Program-made: the position numbers and the translations under genes
Assembly: GCF_002900095.1 (NCBI RefSeq)
Contig: NZ_LLKN01000002.1
Coordinates: 806,001 to 870,000 of the forward strand
Reading direction: 5' to 3'
Length of the DNA stretch: 64,000 bases
Source of the DNA: Salegentibacter mishustinae
Lineage (GTDB): Bacteria > Bacteroidota > Bacteroidia > Flavobacteriales > Flavobacteriaceae
Shown here: positions 52,499 to 60,553 of the stretch, piece by piece
Layout: each line of letters begins with the position of its first letter
How positions within the stretch are numbered: the first letter of the stretch is position 1
Notes under the pieces: generated by a model
Told to the model about the DNA's origin: nothing
Seen by the model: only the letters and a program-made list of their open reading frames with translations
Databases searched by the model: none

Positions 52499-53302
52499 AT
52501 GAAAAGATTATTTTCTATTTTGGTAATCGCCGCGGTGATGGTGCTAGGAGCCGGAAACCTAAATGCGGCCAATGATGTTAACACATTACCTGGAACAATT
52601 GTAAACTTTGTACAGGATGAAGAGGCTGCAGCTGCCGCAGATGAGGCAGAGGAAGAAACTCTTGGTTTTCATCAGGAACTTAAAAAACGTTTTATAGAAG
52701 GTGGTCCTTCATTTATGGGGATTGTTCTTTTATGTTTAATTCTTGGTTTGGCTGTTGCCATTGAGAGAATTATCTTTTTAAACCTTTCTACTACAAATAC
52801 TAAGAAATTAGCTAGAAACGTAGAAGATGCGTTAAATAGTGGTGGTGTAGAATCTGCTAAGGAAGTTTGTAGAAATACAAAAGGACCTGTTGCTTCTATC
52901 TATTACCAGGGTCTGGATCGTGCAGACGAAAGTATTGACGCTGCAGAAAAAGCTGTTGTAGCTTACGGTGGTGTACAAATGGGACAATTAGAGAAAAACG
53001 TTTCCTGGTTATCTTTATTTATCGCTATTGCTCCTATGCTTGGTTTCATGGGTACTGTAATTGGTATGATTACTGCCTTCGATAGAATTGAAGCAGCTGG
53101 TGACATGCAACCATCTCTTGTTGCAGGAGGTATTAAAGTGGCACTTCTTACAACCGTATTTGGTTTGATCGTAGCTATTATCCTTCAGATTTTTTACAAC
53201 TACATTATCGCTAAGATAGATAGTATTGTAAACGATATGGAAGATGCATCTATCACTCTTATCGATATGTTGGTAGCTTACAAAAACAAAAAAAGAATCT
53301 AA
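52499..53302 (+). CDS. exbB: MotA/TolQ/ExbB proton channel protein
   Basis: A 267-residue ExbB-type subunit of the inner-membrane Ton motor that powers TonB-dependent transport. An N-terminal signal-like helix (about 1-24, ending NLNA) and an acidic Ala/Glu segment (38-52) precede the conserved channel: FMGIVLLCLILGLAVAIERII (helix 1), LFIAIAPMLGFMGTVIGMITAFDRI (helix 2) and LVAGGIKVALLTTVFGLIVAIILQIFYNYI (helix 3). The N-terminal extension is common in Bacteroidota ExbB. It leads a cluster of a small membrane protein, two ExbD and a barrel gene. It is 78 bases after tRNA-Ser. Confidence 0.94.
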   Translation: MKRLFSILVIAAVMVLGAGNLNAANDVNTLPGTIVNFVQDEEAAAAADEAEEETLGFHQELKKRFIEGGPSFMGIVLLCLILGLAVAIERIIFLNLSTTNTKKLARNVEDALNSGGVESAKEVCRNTKGPVASIYYQGLDRADESIDAAEKAVVAYGGVQMGQLEKNVSWLSLFIAIAPMLGFMGTVIGMITAFDRIEAAGDMQPSLVAGGIKVALLTTVFGLIVAIILQIFYNYIIAKIDSIVNDMEDASITLIDMLVAYKNKKRI

Positions 53303-53316
53303 GACCAGATTAAATT

Positions 53317-53754
53317 ATGACTTTACATAAAATATTAAAATATGTATCTATCGTTTTAGGCGTTGTAGGTCTTATCCTTTTAGGAAGGATCCTAGCCGAA
53401 GACGCGGATGCTATAGAGGCCTCGGCCGATTTACAGAATAGTCTGCTTACACCAATAATGTATTTGTCTTATTTAGTGTTACTGGTTGTTCTTGTATTGG
53501 TTGCAATCTTTGTGATAAAAGGCCTGTTTAAAGGAAATATAAAAAACACGCTAATTGCCGTTGGAGCATTCCTGGCGGTTATTTTAATAGCTTACCTTGT
53601 AACTGACGGATCTCAAATGACGCTTAAGGACGGAGACATACTTTCGGCTAGCGCAGCGCATTGGATTAGTGCAGGTTTGGTAACTTTCTACATCCTTGCA
53701 GGAATTGCAATTTTAGCAATGGTTATTTCCGGAGTTAAAAAATTAACGAAGTAA
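53317..53754 (+). CDS. Four-TM membrane protein of the Ton cluster
   Basis: A 145-residue integral membrane protein with about four helices (roughly 7-25, 46-70, 75-97 and 117-138), separated by short loops, the first of which is acidic (LAEDADAIEASADLQNS). It lies between exbB (14 bases) and the first exbD (4 bases), so it is certainly in the same operon. I do not know the family. The fixed position suggests a role in assembling or regulating the ExbB-ExbD motor; that is an inference from context only. Confidence 0.82.
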   Translation: MTLHKILKYVSIVLGVVGLILLGRILAEDADAIEASADLQNSLLTPIMYLSYLVLLVVLVLVAIFVIKGLFKGNIKNTLIAVGAFLAVILIAYLVTDGSQMTLKDGDILSASAAHWISAGLVTFYILAGIAILAMVISGVKKLTK

Positions 53755-53758
53755 AATT

Positions 53759-54370
53759 ATGGCAAGAAGAGAAGCACCAGAAGTTAATGCCGGTTCGATG
53801 GCCGATATTGCTTTCTTGCTACTAATCTTCTTTTTGGTAACCACAACCATTGAGACAGATAGTGGGATTAGTAGGAAACTACCCCCATGGCAGCCAGAAG
53901 AGCAGGAGCCACCGGTAATTAAAGAAAGAAACATCTTCCAGGTATTGGTTAACAGTAATAACCAGTTACTTGTAGAAGATGAGGAGATGGAGATAGAGGA
54001 ATTGCGACAAGCCGCAGTAGAATTTATCGATAATGGTGGGGGAACAGGTGATGAAGCTTGTGATTTCTGCCAGGGTCCAGGAGATGCTAGTTCTTCTGTA
54101 AACCCACAAAAAGCTATTATCTCTTTGGTAAATAACCGGGGAACCGAGTATGGAACTTATATCGCAGTGCAAAACGAACTTGTGGCGGCATATAACCAAC
54201 TTAGAGATAGAGAAGCGCAACGTTTGTTCGGTACAAGCTTTACAGCGATGGAAGCTAAATATAACGACTCACGTACAAGCGAGGGTGCTAAAGAAACGCT
54301 TAAAGAGAGAATTGAATTGATTAAAGATATGATTCCTCAGAAGCTTTCTGAAGCCGAACCAACGAGTTAA
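53759..54370 (+). CDS. exbD: ExbD/TolR biopolymer transport protein 1
   Basis: A 203-residue ExbD-type subunit. The short cytosolic N-terminus leads into the single membrane helix MADIAFLLLIFFLVTTTIET, in which Asp16 is the proton-carrying residue of the family. The periplasmic domain is longer than usual (about 160 residues, versus about 100 in E. coli ExbD) and includes two cysteines (CDFCQGPG, about 101-104) that could form a disulphide. It is followed by a second exbD 35 bases later. Two ExbD per operon is typical in Bacteroidota. Confidence 0.93.
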   Translation: MARREAPEVNAGSMADIAFLLLIFFLVTTTIETDSGISRKLPPWQPEEQEPPVIKERNIFQVLVNSNNQLLVEDEEMEIEELRQAAVEFIDNGGGTGDEACDFCQGPGDASSSVNPQKAIISLVNNRGTEYGTYIAVQNELVAAYNQLRDREAQRLFGTSFTAMEAKYNDSRTSEGAKETLKERIELIKDMIPQKLSEAEPTS

Positions 54371-54405
54371 TAACCTAATTTAAAACTTAAATTTAAGACT
54401 CAATT

Positions 54406-54888
54406 ATGTCTAAATTCAAAAAGAAAAAAAGCGAAGGGCAACCAGCCATTAGTACAGCATCTTTACCAGATATTGTATTTATGTTACTGTTCTTCTTTAT
54501 GGTTGTTACCGTTATGCGCCAGAATACGTTAATGGTACAAAATAAACTGCCATTCGCCGATCAGGTTGAAAAACTGGATAAGAAAGATCTCGTTATGTAT
54601 ATCTATGCTGGAAAACCTAGCCCAAGATACCAACAAACTTTTGGTAAGGAAGCAAGGATTCAGTTGAACGATAAATTTGCCAGTGTTGGTGAAGTACAGC
54701 AGTTTATCTTTTCTGAAAGAGAAACTAAGCGAGAAGAGTTGATTCCATATCTTACAACTGCCCTTAAGGTGGATGAGGAAACAAATATGGGATTAGTTTC
54801 AGATATCAAACAAGAATTGAGAAAAGCTGAAGCTCTTAAAATTAACTATACAACCAAAGAAGGTGAAGCATTACAAAATATGCAATAA
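54406..54888 (+). CDS. exbD: ExbD/TolR biopolymer transport protein 2
   Basis: A 160-residue second ExbD paralogue. The basic N-terminus (MSKFKKKKSEG) precedes SLPDIVFMLLFFFMVVTVMRQN, with conserved Asp22 in the helix. The periplasmic domain (about 45-160) has no cysteine and is different from the first ExbD, so the two are not simple duplicates. They may form a mixed dimer in the ExbB pore. A terminator at 54922-54962 follows, separating this part from the barrel gene downstream. Confidence 0.93.
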   Translation: MSKFKKKKSEGQPAISTASLPDIVFMLLFFFMVVTVMRQNTLMVQNKLPFADQVEKLDKKDLVMYIYAGKPSPRYQQTFGKEARIQLNDKFASVGEVQQFIFSERETKREELIPYLTTALKVDEETNMGLVSDIKQELRKAEALKINYTTKEGEALQNMQ

Positions 54889-54921
54889 AGACCAATAGGT
54901 CATTTTTTCAAAACTGTATAA

Positions 54922-54962
54922 ACATCCTGTCTGAATTTAAATATTTGGCAGGATGTTTTTTT
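54922..54962 (+). terminator. Terminator of the exbB-exbD operon
   Basis: ACATCCTGTC (54922-54931) pairs with GGCAGGATGT (54947-54956) through one G-U pair and is followed by a T run to 54962. It lies 33 bases after the second exbD. Confidence 0.8.
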
Positions 54963-54994
54963 ATATTTAAACTCAATATACCTGTGGTTTAAAA

Positions 54995-55723
54995 ATGAAT
55001 AAATTACTTAAAATCTTTTTTTGCTTATTTGTAGTATCTAGTCTTCCTCTTGCGGCCCAAACTGAAGAAGAGGATAGGCTTCAAAGTATTCCTGACTCTG
55101 TGCCTTCGGTAATTGATAGTTTGTATCGCGAAGATCAGTTTTATGTGGGTTTAACTTTTAACCTTATAAGCAATAAACCTGATGCTATTTCACAATCAGG
55201 CTTTTCCGGAGGAATCCATGCAGGATTTACCAGGGATTTCCCGCTTAATAAACGTAGAAATATTGCCATAGCAGTTGGCTTAGGCTGGTCTTTAAATAGC
55301 TATAGCCAAAATCTTTTTATTGGCGAAGATGAAGCCGGAGAAAGCATTTTTAGGGAATTAACTAATGATATAGATTATAGTACCAACAGGTTTTCTACAC
55401 AACTCGTTGAAGCGCCGTTAGAATTTCGCTGGCGTACTTCTACCGCCGAAACTTATAAGTTCTGGAGAATTTATACCGGTTTAAGATTTGGTTATATCTA
55501 TCATTTTAAAAGTGATTTTGTACAGCCCGATAACCAGGTTATTCAAACTGAGGTTCCCGAATTAGATCGTTTCCGGATGGGGGCAACCTTTACGTTTGGC
55601 TTTAATACTTTTAACTTCCATCTTTATTATAGTTTAAATTCTCTATTTCCAGATGCTCAGTTAAATGGCGAGACCATAGATATTTCTGTATTTAGGGCTG
55701 GGCTTATGTTCTATATTTTATAG
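54995..55723 (+). CDS. PorT-like outer-membrane beta-barrel protein
   Basis: A 242-residue exported beta-barrel with signal peptide (cleavage after PLAAQ, about 22). The mature protein alternates aromatic/hydrophobic strands (DQFYVGLTFNLISNK, SGFSGGIHAGFTRDFPL, NIAIAVGLGWSLNSYS) and ends with the barrel signature FRAGLMFYIL. Size and pattern fit PorT/porin-family proteins, some of which belong to the type IX secretion system. The exbB-exbD-exbD-porT order looks like the usual flavobacterial one, supporting the assignment, but I cannot prove T9SS function. It overlaps the convergent membrane gene by 6 bases at the 3' ends. Confidence 0.78.
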   Translation: MNKLLKIFFCLFVVSSLPLAAQTEEEDRLQSIPDSVPSVIDSLYREDQFYVGLTFNLISNKPDAISQSGFSGGIHAGFTRDFPLNKRRNIAIAVGLGWSLNSYSQNLFIGEDEAGESIFRELTNDIDYSTNRFSTQLVEAPLEFRWRTSTAETYKFWRIYTGLRFGYIYHFKSDFVQPDNQVIQTEVPELDRFRMGATFTFGFNTFNFHLYYSLNSLFPDAQLNGETIDISVFRAGLMFYIL

Positions 55724-56323
55724 CCACAGGTTTAATACCATAACTTGAGTTATCATTCCACAGGCAAGACCCAATACGAGTTCGTTAATGGTATGTGCTT
55801 TATAATAGATCCTTGAAGAAGCGGTTAAACCAAGTGCAAGTATCAGGAAGCTAATTGTATAAGTTAGATCAATTTTAAAATTGAGACTTATCCCTATTAG
55901 AAATACTAAAAGACCACCCAGACCCATCATATGTAAACTCGCTTTGAGTTTAAATACCACCAGCACAAAGGCCACTATTGTAGCGAAAAGAATCCCGGTA
56001 AAGTAGTAATAGAGGGCGGCATAATTATAGGCGTTTAAAATTTGGTTTAAAACCATGGTGATCAAAATAGTATAAAAGATCAGTGGCCATTTTCGCTCTT
56101 TTACGTCTACTAAAAAAACCGATTGTGCTTTTCCGAGGTTTTTCAGTAAAAAATAGAAAACTATAGGAATAAAAATAGTAAGTATGGCGATAGCCAGTAA
56201 TTTGGCCTGCACCACACCTTCGGGAAAGAATCTTGGTGTAAAGATAAAATACAAGAAACTACCCGCTAGCGGTAGCCATAGCGGATGAAAAATAAAAGAA
56301 GCACTTTTTAAAAGGAATCTCAT
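55718..56323 (-). CDS. PAP2-like multi-pass membrane protein with degenerate motif
   Basis: A 201-residue protein with about six membrane helices. The C-terminal part reads SRIYYKAHTINELVLGLACG (170-189). This follows the third phosphatase motif of PAP2 enzymes (SR-x5-H-x3-D) with Glu181 in place of Asp, and the second motif is SLH (129-131) in place of SGH. The first motif KX6RP is not clear; DVKERKWP (73-80) may correspond. So the fold may be PAP2-like but activity on lipid phosphates is uncertain. Its ATG shares one base with the rpoN stop (TAATG), so translation is coupled to rpoN. Confidence 0.7.
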   Translation of the reverse strand: MRFLLKSASFIFHPLWLPLAGSFLYFIFTPRFFPEGVVQAKLLAIAILTIFIPIVFYFLLKNLGKAQSVFLVDVKERKWPLIFYTILITMVLNQILNAYNYAALYYYFTGILFATIVAFVLVVFKLKASLHMMGLGGLLVFLIGISLNFKIDLTYTISFLILALGLTASSRIYYKAHTINELVLGLACGMITQVMVLNLWL

Positions 56324-57789
56324 TAAATCTCTTTTCGAAGCCTGGCAACCGAAATATCTAATTGCTCTCTATATTTTGCCACTGTTCGGCGCGCTATAGG
56401 GTAACCTTTATCTTTTAAAACTTTTGCAAGTTTTTCGTCGGTAAGGGGTTTGCGCTTGTCTTCTTCTTCTATAGACATTTCCAGGATCTTTTTTATCTCG
56501 CGTGTAGAAACATCTTCGCCCTGATCGTTTTTCATAGATTCAGAGAAGAATTCTTTAATGAGTTTGGTTCCGTAAGGAGTGTCAACATATTTACTGTTGG
56601 CTACCCGGGAAACCGTAGAAACATCCATTTCTATTTCATCTGCAATGTCCTTTAAGATCATTGGTCTAAGGTTACGCTCGTCCCCGGTGAGAAAATATTC
56701 CTTCTGGTAGTTCATAATAGCACTCATTGTTACCATTAAGGTTTGCTGCCTTTGTTGTATAGCTTCAATGAACCATTTTGCGGCATCGAGTTTCTGTTTT
56801 ATAAACATTACCGCATCTTTCTGGGCTTTAGTTTTTTCCTTAGATTCCTTATAGCCTTTTAGCATATCGCTATAATCACGGGAAACGTGCATTTGCGGAG
56901 CGTTTCTTCCGTTAAGGCTTAATTCTAGATCTCCATCAACAATTTTTATAGTAAAATCTGGAATTACGTGTTCTACCATTCTTGTATTTCCGGAATAAGA
57001 ACCGCCCGGTTTTGGGTTTAGATGTTCAATAACATCTATGGCTTCCCGAAGTTCATCTTCAGAAATATCGTGCCTGGAAATTATTTTGGTGTAATGCTTT
57101 TTGCTGAATTGGTCAAAAGAGCGATCAAGGATATCCTCGGCTAATTCTACAGCCTTAGTGGGCTCTTTTCGCCTTAATTGAATAAGTAGGCATTCCTGAA
57201 GAGATCTTGCTCCTACGCCCGCCGGATCCAGTTCCTGAACCTTTTTTAATACTTTCTCTACCGAGTCTTCATCGGTATAAATATTTTGGGTGAAAGCAAG
57301 ATCATCTACAACATCCTGCAATTCCCTTCTCAGGTAGCCGCTCTCATCTACACTTCCCACAAGGAAAGCAGCTATTTTCTCTTCGGTTTCATCAAACCTA
57401 AGAGTACTTAATTGTGTGGTTAAATATTGAGTAAATGAAGTTCCTGAAGCATAAGGAACACTTTTTTCATCATCGTCGGGGCTATAATTATTCGCTTGTA
57501 GCCTGTAATTAGGTACCTCGTCGTCACTTAGATATTCATCAACATCAATTTCCGCTTCAATAGATTCGGTTCCTTCGTCTTCCCGATCTCTTTCATTATA
57601 ATCATCTTCATATTCCTCATATTCATCCTTGGTCTCCAGCTTACCATCTTCCAGCGCAGGATTTTCTTCCAGCTCCTGTTTTATACGCTGCTCAAAAGCT
57701 TGCGTAGGAAGTTGTATAAGCTTCATCAGCTGTATTTGCTGCGGAGAAAGCTTCTGGGATAATTTGAGATTTAGTTGCTGTTTAAGCAT
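56323..57789 (-). CDS. rpoN: RNA polymerase sigma-54 factor
   Basis: A 488-residue sigma-54. Region I is Gln/Leu-rich (MLKQQLNLKLSQKLSPQQIQLMKLIQLPTQAFEQRI), region II is very acidic (about 50-110), and the core-binding and HTH domains follow. The RpoN box ARRTVAKYREQ is near the C-terminus (about 467-477). All regions needed for activator-dependent initiation at -24/-12 promoters are present. It is upstream of, and coupled to, the PAP2-like gene. No sigma-54 activator (AAA+) is in the window. Confidence 0.97.
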   Translation of the reverse strand: MLKQQLNLKLSQKLSPQQIQLMKLIQLPTQAFEQRIKQELEENPALEDGKLETKDEYEEYEDDYNERDREDEGTESIEAEIDVDEYLSDDEVPNYRLQANNYSPDDDEKSVPYASGTSFTQYLTTQLSTLRFDETEEKIAAFLVGSVDESGYLRRELQDVVDDLAFTQNIYTDEDSVEKVLKKVQELDPAGVGARSLQECLLIQLRRKEPTKAVELAEDILDRSFDQFSKKHYTKIISRHDISEDELREAIDVIEHLNPKPGGSYSGNTRMVEHVIPDFTIKIVDGDLELSLNGRNAPQMHVSRDYSDMLKGYKESKEKTKAQKDAVMFIKQKLDAAKWFIEAIQQRQQTLMVTMSAIMNYQKEYFLTGDERNLRPMILKDIADEIEMDVSTVSRVANSKYVDTPYGTKLIKEFFSESMKNDQGEDVSTREIKKILEMSIEEEDKRKPLTDEKLAKVLKDKGYPIARRTVAKYREQLDISVARLRKEI

Positions 57790-57961
57790 AAAACTTATTT
57801 TGCTTTACTTACTAAGTGAGATTTACTTTATTCAACGCCGGGTTGAAAGCTTTGTTGTCTCACACAGTACTCCCGAAAATTATCAGGATAGTTTACTACA
57901 AAAATAGGCAAAACAAAGCTATGCAGCCTTTGGCACAGTAAATGATTGTGGTAAAATTTTG

Positions 57962-58831
57962 TTAAGTATCCTTAGCTGAATTCTTAATTTCTCTAAATTT
58001 CTTAGGAAGTTCCAGTTCAAAATTCATTATTTCTTTAGTCTCAGGATGAATGAATTCTAAACCCGTAGCTGCTAAAAACAGGCCGCCTTTTTTTATGTTT
58101 TCTGAAGTTTTGCCGTATAATTTATCACCTACAATTGGATTACCATTTTCGGCTAAATGAATTCTAATTTGATGCGTTCTTCCTGTTTTGGGAAATGCTT
58201 TTACCAGGCTTAATTTCTCATTTTTAAATTGAAAATTGTCTATGACTTCTATCTGGGTTTCAGCATTTTTTTCTTCAATAGGATTTTTCAGGAGAAGAGT
58301 GTCTGAGATATTTCCGAAAACTAAAGCGTGATAACTTTTTATGATTTTCTTTTCTTCAAAAAGCCTATTTAATACCACCTGAGCAGCTTTACTTTTTGCA
58401 ATTAATAATATTCCTGAAGTTGGATTGTCTAACCTATGTACTGGCAAAGGAGCCGGCAAAGCATCTTTTTGATTTGATGGTTTTAAATTAAAAGGTAGGG
58501 CATTGGTAATAGTTTTGAAATAATTTCCGCTGGTAGGAATCCCTGCTGGTTTATGAATAAGCGCGAGATATTCATCCTCAAAAATAACTTCTAGTTTTAA
58601 GGTGAAAACTTTCTTATTCGGTTTTTCAGGTTCAAGAAGTTCTATTTTTTGGCCTTCTTTAATCCAGTCTGAAGTTTTTGCTGGTTGTCCGTCTAAAAAG
58701 ATAAGTTCTTTTTTTAAAACTTTTTTAAGCGAACTTTTAGTGGGAAGGGAAGCAAATATGGAAACCGCGTATTCCTGTAACCTGATCTTTTCAGTTATTG
58801 CAGGAACAATATGGGTTTCTTTGATTTTCAA
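57962..58831 (-). CDS. RluA-family pseudouridine synthase, unusual start
   Basis: A 289-residue RNA pseudouridine synthase. An S4-like RNA-binding region (about 20-70) precedes the catalytic domain with VIFEDEYLALIHKPAGIPT and the active-site HRLDNPTSGIL (catalytic Asp135). SFGRT-type sequence appears as KTGRTHQIRIHLAENG. The start used is TTG at 58829-58831. The frame stays open 25 codons further upstream to a TAG at 58907-58909, contains no ATG or GTG there, and runs into a dispersed repeat (58880-58986). The real start may therefore have been altered by the repeat. Confidence 0.88.
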   Translation of the reverse strand: MKIKETHIVPAITEKIRLQEYAVSIFASLPTKSSLKKVLKKELIFLDGQPAKTSDWIKEGQKIELLEPEKPNKKVFTLKLEVIFEDEYLALIHKPAGIPTSGNYFKTITNALPFNLKPSNQKDALPAPLPVHRLDNPTSGILLIAKSKAAQVVLNRLFEEKKIIKSYHALVFGNISDTLLLKNPIEEKNAETQIEVIDNFQFKNEKLSLVKAFPKTGRTHQIRIHLAENGNPIVGDKLYGKTSENIKKGGLFLAATGLEFIHPETKEIMNFELELPKKFREIKNSAKDT

Positions 58832-58879
58832 TGGCTGTGGGCTTTTTTTAACTAAGCTTTCTAAGATTCTAGGTTTCGT

Positions 58880-58986
58880 TTCGTCAAGCTGAACTTGTTT
58901 TAGCTTCTAACGTGATTTAAATTTTTAATCAAATTAGATCTCCGAATAAATTTCGGAGCAAGCTCTGAAATAAATTCAGGATGCCG
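58880..58986. repeat. Palindromic dispersed element, copy 2
   Basis: The left 31 bases (58880-58910), beginning TTCGTCAAGCTGAAC, match 4634-4664 except for one base. A further hairpin ATCTCCGAA/TTCGGAG lies inside, and the right end CTGAAATAAATTCAGGATG resembles the right part of copy 1. It lies directly upstream of the RluA-family gene. Confidence 0.6.
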
Positions 58987-59004
58987 TGCAGAGGAATAAA
59001 AAAA

Positions 59005-59031
59005 CCTCACAAGTTTTGAAAGCCTGTGAGG
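59005..59031 (-). terminator. asnS terminator / CCTCACA palindrome copy
   Basis: CCTCACA (59005-59011) pairs with TGTGAGG (59025-59031), and on the minus strand a run of seven T follows. It is a diverged copy of the element at 3691-3715. It lies 13 bases after the asnS stop. Confidence 0.7.
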
Positions 59032-59043
59032 TTTTGAAATATC

Positions 59044-60486
59044 CTAAAACTCGGCGTTTTGCGGAGTTCTGGGGAAAGGAATTACATCCCGTATATTCCC
59101 CATTCCGGTTACGAATTGAACCAGTCTTTCAAACCCAAGTCCGAAACCACTGTGTACACAGGTTCCAAACTTACGAGTATCCAGGTACCACCACAATTCT
59201 TTTTCGTCTATATCTAACTCCTTCATTTTGCTTTTAAGTACGTCTAAACGCTCTTCTCTTTGGGAGCCACCCACAATTTCCCCAATTCCCGGGAAAAGAA
59301 TATCCATAGCTCTTACAGTATTGCCATCTTCGTTAAGACGCATATAGAAAGCTTTGATGTTTGCGGGATAATCGAATAAAATTACCGGGCATTTAAAGTG
59401 TTTTTCCACTAAAAAGCGTTCATGTTCACTTTGCAGATCGGCACCCCATTCTTCAATGATATAGTTGAATTTCTTTTTCTTGTTAGGTTTGCAATTTTTA
59501 AGAATTTCGATAGCCTCGGTATAACTTACTCTTTTAAAATTGTTATCTATTACAAAGTGAAGTTTTTCCATTAAGCCCATTCCACTACGGTCTGCTTTTG
59601 GCTTGGCTTCCTCTTCAGTTTTGAAACGCTTGTCTAGAAATTCAAGATCGTCCTTGCAGTTTTCTAGAATATATTTCAATACATATTTTATAAAATCTTC
59701 GGCTAAATCCATGTTGCCATCAAGGTCGCAGAAAGCAACTTCTGGCTCTATCATCCAGAATTCAGCTAAATGACGCGAAGTATTGGAATTTTCGGCTCTA
59801 AAAGTAGGTCCGAAGGTATAAATCTGCCCAAGTCCCATTGCGTAAGCTTCTCCTTCTAATTGTCCCGAAACGGTTAAATTGGTTTCTTTTCCGAAGAAAT
59901 CTTCACTAAAATCAATACTGCCGTCTTCTTTCTTTGGTGGGTTTTCCATGTCTAAAGCACTCACCCTAAACATTTCGCCGGCTCCTTCGGCATCACTTCC
60001 GGTAATAATTGGTGTGTTTACATAGTGGAAGTTATTTTGCTGAAAATAACTGTGCACAGCAAAAGACAGTTTAGAACGTACACGCATAATGGCGCCAAAA
60101 GTATTGGTGCGTACTCTTAAATGAGCCTGTTCTCTCAGTTTTTCAAGACTATGGCGTTTTGGCGAAAGAATGGTAAGTTTTACCTCTTCTGGATTCGCAT
60201 CTCCAAGAATTTTAAATTCTTTTACTTCAATTTCAACTCGTTGTTGATTCCCCTGGCTTTCAACCAGCGTACCTTTTACCGAAATCGCCGAGCTAACGGT
60301 GATTCGTTTTAGTTCGTCCTGGTCAAAATTTTCAAAATCTATTACACATTGCAGGTTGTTGATGGTTGAACCATCGTTTAAGGCAATAAAGCGATTGCTC
60401 CTAAAAGAACGTACCCAGCCGTTCACCTCAAATTCCTGTAGGAATTGATTGCTGTCTAATATTTCAGCAATTTTTGCTTGTATCAT
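59044..60486 (-). CDS. asnS: Asparagine-tRNA ligase
   Basis: A 480-residue class II synthetase charging tRNA-Asn directly. The N-terminal OB domain starts MIQAKIAEILDSNQFLQEFEVNGWVRSFRSNRFIALNDGS. Motif 2 includes TFRAENSNTSRHLAEFWMIEPE (about 230-251) and motif 3 GFGLGFERLVQFVTGMGNIRDVIPFPRTP near the C-terminus. Length and architecture are those of AsnRS and not AspRS. Together with aspS it indicates that tRNA-Asn need not be made through the amidotransferase route. A consensus promoter lies upstream and a repeat-type terminator follows. Confidence 0.97.
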   Translation of the reverse strand: MIQAKIAEILDSNQFLQEFEVNGWVRSFRSNRFIALNDGSTINNLQCVIDFENFDQDELKRITVSSAISVKGTLVESQGNQQRVEIEVKEFKILGDANPEEVKLTILSPKRHSLEKLREQAHLRVRTNTFGAIMRVRSKLSFAVHSYFQQNNFHYVNTPIITGSDAEGAGEMFRVSALDMENPPKKEDGSIDFSEDFFGKETNLTVSGQLEGEAYAMGLGQIYTFGPTFRAENSNTSRHLAEFWMIEPEVAFCDLDGNMDLAEDFIKYVLKYILENCKDDLEFLDKRFKTEEEAKPKADRSGMGLMEKLHFVIDNNFKRVSYTEAIEILKNCKPNKKKKFNYIIEEWGADLQSEHERFLVEKHFKCPVILFDYPANIKAFYMRLNEDGNTVRAMDILFPGIGEIVGGSQREERLDVLKSKMKELDIDEKELWWYLDTRKFGTCVHSGFGLGFERLVQFVTGMGNIRDVIPFPRTPQNAEF

Positions 60487-60507
60487 TTATGTAAGATTTT
60501 AAAAAAA

Positions 60508-60538
60508 CAAATATAATTTTTCCGCTTCAGCCTGCAAA
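60508..60538 (-). promoter_or_regulatory. asnS promoter
   Basis: On the minus strand TTTG (60535-60538), 19 bases, then TATATTTG (60508-60515), a full-consensus Bacteroidota promoter 21 bases from the ATG. Confidence 0.65.
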
Positions 60539-60553
60539 GCAAGCCGGTTTTTA

